A DNA stretch of 5,238 bases from Arenicellales bacterium (GTDB lineage Bacteria; Pseudomonadota; Gammaproteobacteria; Arenicellales; UBA868). Of the stretch, positions 1 through 5,238 are shown in pieces (position 1 is the stretch's first letter; each line of letters starts with the position of its first letter). The stretch spans positions 1 to 5,238 of the forward strand of contig JAPKAJ010000169.1 of the NCBI GenBank assembly GCA_028825345.1. The letters are read 5' to 3'. A program made the position numbers and the translations under genes. Under the pieces are notes generated by a model, which was given only the letters and a program-made list of their open reading frames with translations, was not told the origin of the DNA and did not search any database.

Positions 1-1
1 T

Positions 2-241
2 GGCGACACCATCGCTATCAGTGGCATGAAGCTTTGTCTTAGTGGGGTAGACTCGCTAGAGAAAAAACAAACCTGTAGAAAAGCCGGTGTCACATGGCGT
101 TGCGGTTATGAAGCCACTGAAACTTTAAGGGGTTGGACTTATACCAAAGAAGTCAGGTGTATTGGAGATACAAAAGATCGCTATGGCCGCTTAGTTGCAG
201 TTTGCTTGGTTGATGGGTATAGCATCAATGCAGGGGTGTAG
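2..241 (+). pseudogene. Staphylococcal nuclease-like (thermonuclease) protein, 3' part, probably degenerate
   Basis: The reading frame is open from the window edge, so the true start lies outside; an internal Met at 26 is not a likely start because family sequence (GDTI) precedes it. Family knowledge: SNase-fold proteins are Ca-dependent, usually secreted or membrane-anchored, sugar-nonspecific nucleases with a GDT motif, an R-L-x-G-I-D-A-P-E motif and a D-x-Y-G-R motif. Seen here: GDTI at the start, LCLSGVDSLE in place of the second motif, W-R-C-G and the DRYGRLVAVCLVDG block, then SINAGV and a TAG stop. Three features suggest decay. The catalytic Arg equivalent to Arg35 of the S. aureus enzyme reads Cys (TGT, one transition from CGT). 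The A-P pair reads S-L. The protein ends just after the family's L-N-x-x-x-V position, without the usual C-terminal segment. It converges on the pot operon and looks more AT-rich than it. The family call is firm; loss of function is inferred. Confidence 0.72.
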
Positions 242-254
242 GCTAGTTCAACAC

Positions 255-284
255 AAAAAAAGCGGCGCTATTCAAAGCGCCGCT
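255..284 (-). terminator. Rho-independent terminator of the polyamine transport operon
   Basis: A perfect inverted repeat pairs 261-269 (AGCGGCGCT) with 276-284 (AGCGCCGCT), giving a 9-bp GC-rich stem and a 6-nt loop. Read on the minus strand the stem is followed at once by TTTTTT (260-255). It begins 33 nt after the binding-protein stop codon at 317, where an operon-end terminator is expected. On the plus strand the stem has an A-run before it but no T-run after it, so it is a poor terminator for the nuclease fragment. Confidence 0.9.
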
Positions 285-316
285 CCTGGTGGATAGAAAT
301 AAGGTTTTAGATCTAA

Positions 317-1345
317 CTACTGCATGACCTTGGTCCAGACCTTGTCGATCAGGGACTGGGCCTTAGGTGAGCAGGTTGGTGCAAAAAACACGTTCAAATC
401 CGACGGTGGGTTGATCTCCGGCGCTGATTTCAGCTCCTCCGAATAGTAGGCTGCGGTGCCCTTGACGGCATCGCCGTAACCCTGGTTTTCTGTCAGCATC
501 GCCATGTTGACCGGATCCATCATGAAGTTCATGAACTTCTTTGCGTTTTCGACGTTCTTAGCGCTCGTGGGCACCACCATGCTGTCGTACCAGCCGACCA
601 CACCTTCTTTCGGGTAGGCGTAGACGATAGGCGCACCAGTCAGGCGACCCAGCCGGGAGTAACCGCTCCAGTGATTGGTCATTATGGCTTCACCACTTGC
701 CAGCAGGTCGCTCATGGTTTCAGAGTTGTAGGCGACCACAGATTCCTTCTGCGTTACGAGCATGTCCTGGATCTGCTTCATTTGCTTCGCATCTTCCGAA
801 CAAAACGGTATGCCGAGATAAATGTTGGCAAGACTGATGACTTCATCTGGGGTCTGGAAAACGCTCAGACGTCCATTAAGCTCATCGGACGGCTCGAAGA
901 ATTCTTTCAGTGAAGCACCCTTGCCGGAATACAGTTCGCTGTTGTACGAAAATGACGTCGTGCCCCACTGCCAGGGCCCGCTATATTCCTGCTCCGAATC
1001 CCATTCCGGAAAGGTCCAGCGATCCTCCATGTTTTTAAAATTGGACAGAGCATGTACGCCGACTTTCTGAATCAGGCCTTCGTTGATCAAGATCGGCACG
1101 AAGTTCTGGCTAGGCACGACGATGTCGTATCCAGTGGCGCCAGCCTGCAGTTTCGCCAGCAGAGTTTCGTTCGAATCGTAGGTATCCACGGAAACCTTGA
1201 TGCCGGACTCTTTCTCGAACTTGGCAATGAGTTCTGGCGGGGTGTATTCCGTCCAGTTATAGATGAACAACTCGCCCGAGGCCTGTGCCAATCCTGAGAT
1301 CAGCACCGCTGTGATTGCGGCGAATGTGGTGAAAAGACGTTTCAT
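317..1345 (-). CDS. potD: Polyamine (spermidine/putrescine) ABC transporter periplasmic substrate-binding protein, PotD/PotF family
   Basis: Product of 342 aa, within the usual 340-370 aa of the family. It binds polyamine in the periplasm and delivers it to the inner-membrane permeases. Residues 1-22 form a Sec signal peptide (MKRLF, hydrophobic core, AQA then cleavage before S23). The mature N-terminus has the hallmark YNWTEYTPPELI (29-40), then SNETLLAKL (58-66) and YDIVVPS (73-79). Polyamine-contact positions known from E. coli PotD appear kept: W31 and Y34, D167/E168, W226, W252 and D254 in GWYDS, and Y290. The YNWTEY and SNET motifs resemble PotD more than PotF, and the gene order supports potD, but substrate preference (spermidine versus putrescine) cannot be settled here. 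C182 and C325 are the only cysteines. The start is fixed by a strong Shine-Dalgarno and the signal peptide. It is the last gene of the operon, 50 nt after the potC-like gene. Confidence 0.93.
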   Translation of the reverse strand: MKRLFTTFAAITAVLISGLAQASGELFIYNWTEYTPPELIAKFEKESGIKVSVDTYDSNETLLAKLQAGATGYDIVVPSQNFVPILINEGLIQKVGVHALSNFKNMEDRWTFPEWDSEQEYSGPWQWGTTSFSYNSELYSGKGASLKEFFEPSDELNGRLSVFQTPDEVISLANIYLGIPFCSEDAKQMKQIQDMLVTQKESVVAYNSETMSDLLASGEAIMTNHWSGYSRLGRLTGAPIVYAYPKEGVVGWYDSMVVPTSAKNVENAKKFMNFMMDPVNMAMLTENQGYGDAVKGTAAYYSEELKSAPEINPPSDLNVFFAPTCSPKAQSLIDKVWTKVMQ

Positions 1346-1350
1346 ATTAT

Positions 1351-1358
1351 TACCTCCT
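1351..1358 (-). promoter_or_regulatory. Strong ribosome binding site of the binding-protein gene
   Basis: The minus strand reads AGGAGGTA followed by ATAAT and the ATG at 1345. This is a near-perfect anti-Shine-Dalgarno match with 5-nt spacing. It is clearly stronger than the sites before the potA-, potB- and potC-like genes, which fits the need for binding protein in excess over the membrane complex. Confidence 0.85.
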
Positions 1359-1395
1359 ATTGGTACGATTATTGTCGACTAGTAGACTTACAAAA

Positions 1396-2238
1396 TTAGT
1401 GTCCAGTGCGGATCTTTGTCTTTTTCGAGAGAATCCAGTATGCCGTAACAATGGCGATCGAGGCAAGCAGTAACATGGTCGAGACTGCATTGATCTCCGG
1501 CGTCAAACCACGGCGGATCATCGAATAAATATAGACAGGCAAGGTCGTTGAACCGGCTCCGCCCACCATCAGTGTGATAATGAAGTCATCCATGGATATA
1601 ACGAAAGCCAGCATGGCGCCGGCGACGATACCTGGCATCAGTAACGGCATGGTGACAAAACGGAAGGTTTCCCATTGTGATGCGTAAAGATCACGCCCGG
1701 CCTGCTCTAAAGTGGTGTCCATGCCTTCCAGCCTCGCGCGAATCGGCATGAAGGCAAAGGGAATACAGAACGTGATATGGGCGATGATGACATTACCCAG
1801 GCCCAAGTTCATGCCAATCGCGGAAAAGAAGATCAAAACCGCCACGGCAGTTACGATTTCCGGCACCATCAGCGGCAGCGTAATCAGCCCCAGCGAGACT
1901 GTTTTGCCGCGGAAGTTGCCACCTCTGGCGAGCACCAGGGCGCCTATGGTGGCAATAGCTGTGGCAAAAACCGTTGCGACCGTGGCGACGATCAGCGAGT
2001 TCCAGACCGCTTTTTGGATATCGGAGTTGTTAAAGGCCTTCAGATACCAGTCGATGCCGAAACCACCCCAGTTCATAACCATACGGTTGGCGTTGAATGA
2101 ATAAACAATCAGTACGACGATAGGCAGGTATAAAAAGACGAAGAAAGCGATCGTCCAGGAACTGAGCCCGCGATAATGGCCCACGGGAAGCATCTTTTTG
2201 CCCTTGCGCGTAGACGGCTTTTGTATTTGATCGCTCAT
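1396..2238 (-). CDS. potC: Polyamine ABC transporter inner-membrane permease, PotC/PotI family
   Basis: Product of 280 aa (E. coli PotC is about 264 and PotI about 281). It is one of two membrane subunits forming the polyamine channel. The frame is open further upstream to 2469, but that part lies wholly inside the potB-like gene. The chosen ATG (MSDQIQ) lies 2 nt after the potB-like stop and has GGAAGGGAG at 2256-2248, 9 nt before it. About six membrane segments are visible: roughly 28-48, 80-104, 115-139, 148-166, 198-216 and 250-270. The cytoplasmic EAA loop that docks on the ATPase is at 178-204 (E-Q-A-G-R-D-L, ending P-L-L-M-P-G-I). The N-terminal signature YLPIVVLIVYSFN (37-49) and the SMDDFIITLMVGG stretch (215-227) are typical of PotC/PotI. 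Assignment to the C rather than the I subtype rests on the potABCD-like gene order. Confidence 0.92.
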   Translation of the reverse strand: MSDQIQKPSTRKGKKMLPVGHYRGLSSWTIAFFVFLYLPIVVLIVYSFNANRMVMNWGGFGIDWYLKAFNNSDIQKAVWNSLIVATVATVFATAIATIGALVLARGGNFRGKTVSLGLITLPLMVPEIVTAVAVLIFFSAIGMNLGLGNVIIAHITFCIPFAFMPIRARLEGMDTTLEQAGRDLYASQWETFRFVTMPLLMPGIVAGAMLAFVISMDDFIITLMVGGAGSTTLPVYIYSMIRRGLTPEINAVSTMLLLASIAIVTAYWILSKKTKIRTGH

Positions 2239-2240
2239 GA

Positions 2241-3146
2241 TCAGGCGCTCCCTTCCATAGCCGCCCGATGTTTGGCCGCCCTGGCGTAGAAGATCAAGGT
2301 GATGATCACAACAGACAACAACAGCATGGATAACGCCCCACCAAAGGGCCAGTTGCGCGCAGACGCGAACTGAAACTGAACCAGGCTGCCCAGCATCAGC
2401 TTCTTGCCTCCGCCCAACAGGTTTGGCGCAATAAACGCGCCAAGGCAGGGGATGAATACCAGTATACAACCGGCAATGATTCCGGGCTTGGACAAGGGGA
2501 TAACGACCTTGGTCATGATCTCGAAGCGGTTGGCGTACAGATCGCTTGCGGCATCCAGCAGGCGGAAATCTAGCTTTTCCAGGCTGGCATAGATGGGCAG
2601 TACCATCAGCGGCAGATAGCTGTAGGTCAGGCCGATAGCGATGGCGCCGTCCGAATACATCATGCGCAACGAATCGTCGATGATGCCGGTCGCAAGCAAA
2701 GGCGCCTCGATCACACCCCCACGGCCCAGGATAATGATCCAGGCAAAGGTGCGTATCAGCAGGTTAGTCCAGAACGGGATAGTGACCAGGTAAATATAGA
2801 AATTGCGGCGGTTCTCGGGCTGCAGCGTGATGTAGTAGGCGACCGGGAAACCGAAAATCAGGCACAGCAGGGTAGCGCCGAAGGATAACTGGAAGGAGCG
2901 GAAGATGATGTTGAGATAGCCCGGATTGAAGACCAACTTGTCTTCCAGGTCGTATTCAAAAGCAATCTTGATGTAGGCGGCCAGTGACCCTATCGGTTTG
3001 ACGCCGCCATAGGGATTAGGTTCCAGAAAGGAAAACACACCCATGATGACCATGGGTATCAGCATGAAAATGCCGATCACGAAATAACTCGGTGCGAGGC
3101 CCAGCCAGCGCCGTCCGGCGGCGCTTTTGGGTAACCAGTCGCTCAT
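2241..3146 (-). CDS. potB: Polyamine ABC transporter inner-membrane permease, PotB/PotH family
   Basis: Product of 301 aa (E. coli PotB about 275, PotH about 317). It is the partner channel subunit of the PotC-like protein. The ATG overlaps the ATPase stop in an ATGA (3146-3143), a sign of translational coupling; a weak GAAGG lies about 10 nt upstream. Membrane segments are seen at roughly 15-40, 80-106, 117-140, 167-188, 223-243 and 274-293. The family block PFWTNLLIRTFAW (124-136) followed by ILGRGGVIE is highly characteristic of PotB/PotH. The EAA loop is at 198-223 (D-A-A-S-D-L, ending P-L-S-K-P-G-I), and FIPCLGAFIAPNLLGGG (231-247) matches the conserved segment near the substrate path. 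Length and motifs show no truncation. Confidence 0.93.
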   Translation of the reverse strand: MSDWLPKSAAGRRWLGLAPSYFVIGIFMLIPMVIMGVFSFLEPNPYGGVKPIGSLAAYIKIAFEYDLEDKLVFNPGYLNIIFRSFQLSFGATLLCLIFGFPVAYYITLQPENRRNFYIYLVTIPFWTNLLIRTFAWIIILGRGGVIEAPLLATGIIDDSLRMMYSDGAIAIGLTYSYLPLMVLPIYASLEKLDFRLLDAASDLYANRFEIMTKVVIPLSKPGIIAGCILVFIPCLGAFIAPNLLGGGKKLMLGSLVQFQFASARNWPFGGALSMLLLSVVIITLIFYARAAKHRAAMEGSA

Positions 3147-4240
3147 TGCGCCAGGACCTTCAAGGCCCGCGCTGAGAATGAGACTGCGATCGGGTCACCT
3201 ATCGCGAAGGGCAGTTCGCCGTCCTCGCGCGGACGCGCCTGCGCTGTTAATTCGATTCCGTCGCCCATGTCCACCGTATAAGCCGCCTGGTTTCCCAGGT
3301 AGACAAGGTTTTTGACCTTGCCCGGTCGTTTGCCAGAGTCGTTTGCTTCGTCGACGACAGACAGCATGATTTTTTCGGGCCGCAGGAATAGCGTAACCTG
3401 ATCACCGACTTTGTGATGGCCGCTGTTTTCGGTCTCGAACAGGCTTTGTGCGCCAATCCTGCAGGTCACCAGATCATCGTTGAGATCCACAATCTCGCCA
3501 TCCAGAAAGTTCGTATCGCCGATAAAGTCCGCCACGAAACGGTTGACCGGATGCTCGTAGATGTCTGTCGGCCTGCCGATTTGCTGAATCTCGCCATTGG
3601 ACATAACCGCGATCCGGTCACTCATCGCGAGGGCTTCCTCCTGATCGTGAGTGACAAAGACGAAGGTAATGCCTGTCTCCCTTTGAAGCTGCTTGAGCTC
3701 TTCGCGCATGGCTTGCCGGAGTTTCAGATCCAAAGCCGAGAGCGGTTCATCGAGTAAAAGCACCTTCGGGCTTGGTGCCAGGGCGCGGGCCAAGGCGACA
3801 CGTTGCTGCTGCCCGCCGGAAAGCTGATTGGGGCGGCGGTCTCCCAGTTCCTTCATCTTGACCAGAGTCAAAACCCGCTCGACGGTGGCTTTGATTTCCG
3901 GCTTGGGTTTTTTGAGGCGCTCCAGACCAAATGCAACGTTGTTGGCGACAGTCATATGGGGGAACAGGGCATAATGCTGGAACACCGTATTCACCGGACG
4001 CCGATTCGGTTCAAGATTCTCGATCTCTTTATCGAACAGCATGATTTCACCGCCGGACACCTGTTCAAAGCCGGCGATCAGGCGTAACAGGGTGGTTTTT
4101 CCACAGCCGGAGGGGCCTAGCAGGGTGAAAAATTCGTTATCGTTGATAGTCAGGGAAACGTTATCGAGCGCCTTGACCGCCTGATTGGAACCGGGGCTGT
4201 AGATTTTAGTAACATCACGAATATCAACTGCGGTAGTCAT
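3143..4240 (-). CDS. potA: Polyamine ABC transporter ATP-binding protein, PotA/PotG family
   Basis: Product of 365 aa (E. coli PotA 378). It is the cytoplasmic ATPase that drives polyamine import. Motifs in order: Walker A GPSGCGKT (42-49), Q-loop Q88 in VFQHYALFPHMTV, ABC signature LSGGQ (140-144), Walker B VLLLDE (160-165), D-loop SALD (168-171) and switch His198 in FVTHDQEEAL. All catalytic residues are intact. After the nucleotide-binding domain, FIGDTNFLDGEI (239-250) leads into a C-terminal TOBE-type regulatory domain with LRPE (286-289), as in PotA and other CUT1/POPT-type importer ATPases. The start has AAGG (4250-4247), 6 nt upstream of ATG, and this site sits inside the 3' end of the short leader ORF. 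It is the first transporter gene of the operon and shares ATGA with the potB-like gene. Confidence 0.94.
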   Translation of the reverse strand: MTTAVDIRDVTKIYSPGSNQAVKALDNVSLTINDNEFFTLLGPSGCGKTTLLRLIAGFEQVSGGEIMLFDKEIENLEPNRRPVNTVFQHYALFPHMTVANNVAFGLERLKKPKPEIKATVERVLTLVKMKELGDRRPNQLSGGQQQRVALARALAPSPKVLLLDEPLSALDLKLRQAMREELKQLQRETGITFVFVTHDQEEALAMSDRIAVMSNGEIQQIGRPTDIYEHPVNRFVADFIGDTNFLDGEIVDLNDDLVTCRIGAQSLFETENSGHHKVGDQVTLFLRPEKIMLSVVDEANDSGKRPGKVKNLVYLGNQAAYTVDMGDGIELTAQARPREDGELPFAIGDPIAVSFSARALKVLAQ

Positions 4241-4397
4241 GTCTTACCTTAACTAAGTGATAGTTGCATTTTTTGTAAGGAGCGTAAGCCTCGACGCCTG
4301 TCATACTCCGACCATCAGGGTACGTGGCTATCTTTCTGAATCGCACCAGATTAAGCATGGGGATGGGTCCTTTTTGGGCATTTTCACGAAAATCCAT
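4224..4397 (-). pseudogene. Short leader ORF, likely 5' remnant of a DUF1330-type gene
   Basis: A 57-codon ORF runs from ATG 4397 to TGA 4226-4224. Its Shine-Dalgarno is excellent (AAGGAGGGA, 4409-4401, 3 nt before ATG), which favours this start over the in-frame ATG 45 nt upstream. The segment P-I-P-M-L-N-L-V-R-F-R (11-21), then Y-P-D-G-R (26-30) and G-V-E-A-Y-A-P-Y (34-41), resembles the amino-terminal region of DUF1330 proteins (V-M-L-N-L-L-R-F-R ... D-G-R ... G-x-E-A-Y-x-x-Y), small ferredoxin-like-fold proteins of unknown function. Those are usually near 95-130 aa. Here the likeness stops after Y41-K43 and an unrelated tail (CNYHLVKVRHDYRS) runs 17 nt into the potA-like gene. I infer that a DUF1330-type gene lost its 3' part and its start is now read ahead of the operon. 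It could instead be a functional leader peptide. The family link is from memory of motifs and is moderate. Confidence 0.55.
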
Positions 4398-4525
4398 GAA
4401 TCCCTCCTTGGTAGAATCAATATAACTGTTCGTACAGGGCACCTGGGCTCAATAGAGCGGCGATATGAATGCTGAAGGTTAGCACAGACATATTTACATT
4501 TGGCTTTGTCAATAGATCACAGCAG
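4398..4525. promoter_or_regulatory. Divergent intergenic region between the pot operon leader and the hydrolase gene
   Basis: This 128-nt AT-rich gap separates two divergently oriented reading frames and should hold the promoter of the pot operon and probably that of the hydrolase. On the minus strand a perfect TTGACA lies at 4512-4507, but the best -10-like hexamer (TATGTC, 4492-4487) is only 14 nt away. Another -10-like hexamer, TATATT (4424-4419), lacks a -35 at normal spacing. The octamer TCAATAGA occurs twice, at 4449-4456 and 4509-4516. I see no riboswitch or terminator here. The promoter role is inferred from gene arrangement; exact start sites cannot be called. Confidence 0.4.
4401..4409 (-). 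promoter_or_regulatory. Strong ribosome binding site of the leader ORF
   Basis: The minus strand reads AAGGAGGGA, then TTC and ATG. The GGAGG core is 5 nt from the start codon. Such a clean site implies that the short ORF upstream of the potA-like gene is, or recently was, translated. Confidence 0.75.
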
Positions 4526-5238
4526 ATGCGGGCACTTTGGTTATTGTTAAAAATAGGGGTCGTTTTGGTACTCCTGACGGGCCTGGCAACGCTCGCAGTG
4601 GGCGATTATGTCTATCGTACCGGCACGGCAGTTTTTTGCGGTATTCATCCATATCATGCCGGGAACACGCCGGCGCGTTTCGAAACCCCAGGCTCGGGTC
4701 AGGGCCCCTTTAAAGGCGCCGGCTGGGATCGCTGGGTTGGTCATGACCTTTCACGCTGGTGGATTCCCGATGTTCCGGTGGAGACAGTGCGAATCCGCGA
4801 TCCCGAGCGGTCGGTCACCATATCCGGTTGGTGGATTACGCCTACGTTCCCTCATTCGAAAGCAACGGTTATCGTCGCGCATGGTATCGACAGCTCGCGG
4901 CATAACTTCGATACCCTGATGCCGGCAGCCATGCTGGCGCGAGCGGGCTTTAACGTCCTGTTAATTGATTTACGCGACCAGGGTGAGACCACGTGCGAGG
5001 ACGGACGTCATTCTGCTGGCCAGGATGAATCGGACGATATCGTGACAGCGGCTTACTGGCTTAAAAGCGCCAAGGCGATTCCACTGTCGCAGGTCGGGGT
5101 GCATGGGGTTTCTGGTGGGGCACTGGCAGCTCTGATCGCGGCTGCCAAGAACTCTGAAATTGCGGCTTTCAGCCTGGAGGCGCCGGTGTTTGATTTCAAC
5201 AAGGCGGCAACCCATGAAGTGGAGTACCAGGGCTTCCC
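4526..5238 (+). CDS. Alpha/beta hydrolase with N-terminal membrane anchor, 3' end beyond the window
   Basis: The frame is open from ATG 4526 to the window edge (237 codons seen). Residues 1-26 (MRALWLLLK, then a long Val/Leu/Gly run) form a signal anchor or uncleaved signal, so the catalytic domain probably faces the periplasm. The hydrolase core shows the beta strand and oxyanion-region motif ATVIVAHGIDS (113-123, with HG at 119-120), the strand NVLLIDLRDQGET, an EDGRHSAG block, and the nucleophile elbow G-V-S-G-G with Ser196. The catalytic Asp and His would lie past the edge. The LRDxG and EDGR motifs recall uncharacterised alpha/beta hydrolases related to the YqkD/BAAT-like group; the substrate is unknown. 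The start is uncertain: no good Shine-Dalgarno precedes 4526, and an in-frame ATG at 4469, just after a TGA, would add 19 residues. The gene is divergent from the pot operon with no evident functional link. Confidence 0.82.
   Translation, partial: MRALWLLLKIGVVLVLLTGLATLAVGDYVYRTGTAVFCGIHPYHAGNTPARFETPGSGQGPFKGAGWDRWVGHDLSRWWIPDVPVETVRIRDPERSVTISGWWITPTFPHSKATVIVAHGIDSSRHNFDTLMPAAMLARAGFNVLLIDLRDQGETTCEDGRHSAGQDESDDIVTAAYWLKSAKAIPLSQVGVHGVSGGALAALIAAAKNSEIAAFSLEAPVFDFNKAATHEVEYQGF

Noticed and set aside
1374..1387. Near-palindrome GTCGACTAGTAGAC between the potC-like and binding-protein genes.
   Set aside because: It is short with an imperfect centre match, has no T-run and no stable loop; it is not a terminator, and chance is the simplest explanation.
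1712..2104. Plus-strand open frame of 130 aa and its overlapping neighbour at 1777-2100.
   Set aside because: Both are antisense to the potC-like gene, lack recognisable motifs, and mirror its codons; they are shadow frames.
2239..2469. Upstream extension of the potC-like reading frame to an ATG at 2469 (357 aa).
   Set aside because: The extra 77 codons lie within the conserved potB-like gene in another frame and encode Cys/His/Arg-rich sequence unlike any permease N-terminus. The ATG at 2238 has a Shine-Dalgarno and gives the family length.
4269..4274. Run of six A on the minus strand at the point where DUF1330 likeness ends, considered as a frameshift site.
   Set aside because: Both alternative frames reach a stop within a few codons before the potA-like start, and there is too little space left for the missing domain, so a simple frameshift does not restore the protein.
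4257..4475. Plus-strand 72-aa frame opposite the leader ORF.
   Set aside because: It has no ribosome site or recognisable motif, and the opposite strand carries the ORF with a strong Shine-Dalgarno and family-like sequence.
4487..4512. A minus-strand promoter made of TTGACA (4512-4507) and TATGTC (4492-4487).
   Set aside because: The 14-nt spacer is too short and the -10 match is only three of six, so I do not call it as a defined promoter.
4547..5215. Minus-strand frames at 4547-4744 and 4970-5215 and the plus frame at 4608-4919.
   Set aside because: They lie inside the alpha/beta hydrolase frame, which has clear motifs throughout; none has family signatures of its own.

Overview
The window carries one complete polyamine-uptake operon on the minus strand, flanked by fragments of two plus-strand genes cut by the window edges. 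The proteins are of Gammaproteobacterial type: a PotABCD-like transporter, an Ala-x-Ala signal peptide and strong AGGAGG ribosome binding sites. GC content is moderate. I cannot name a genus.

Layout from left to right. Positions 2-241 (+) hold the 3' part of a staphylococcal-nuclease-like (thermonuclease) gene. It looks decayed: one catalytic Arg position is Cys, and the frame stops before the usual C-terminal helix. Positions 255-284 hold a rho-independent terminator that reads on the minus strand and closes the operon. The operon itself is transcribed from right to left: potA-like ATPase (4240-3143), potB-like permease (3146-2241), potC-like permease (2238-1396) and potD-like periplasmic binding protein (1345-317). 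Spacing is tight: a 4-nt ATGA overlap, a 2-nt gap, then a 50-nt gap carrying the strongest ribosome binding site of the four transporter genes, just before the binding-protein gene. In front of potA, and overlapping it by 17 nt, lies a 57-codon ORF (4397-4224). It has an excellent Shine-Dalgarno and looks like the amino-terminal part of a DUF1330-type protein, so it is a gene remnant now placed as a leader ORF. Positions 4398-4525 are a short divergent intergenic region. From 4526 to the window end (+) runs the 5' part of an alpha/beta hydrolase with an N-terminal membrane anchor.

How the genes work together: the binding protein captures polyamine in the periplasm, the two permeases form the inner-membrane channel, and the ATPase powers import. 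The gene order (ATPase, permease, permease, binding protein) matches potABCD rather than potFGHI. The hydrolase and the nuclease remnant have no evident link to polyamine uptake.

I found no previously undescribed system. The points most worth a second look are the truncated DUF1330-like leader ORF and the decayed nuclease whose 3' end runs into the operon terminator.
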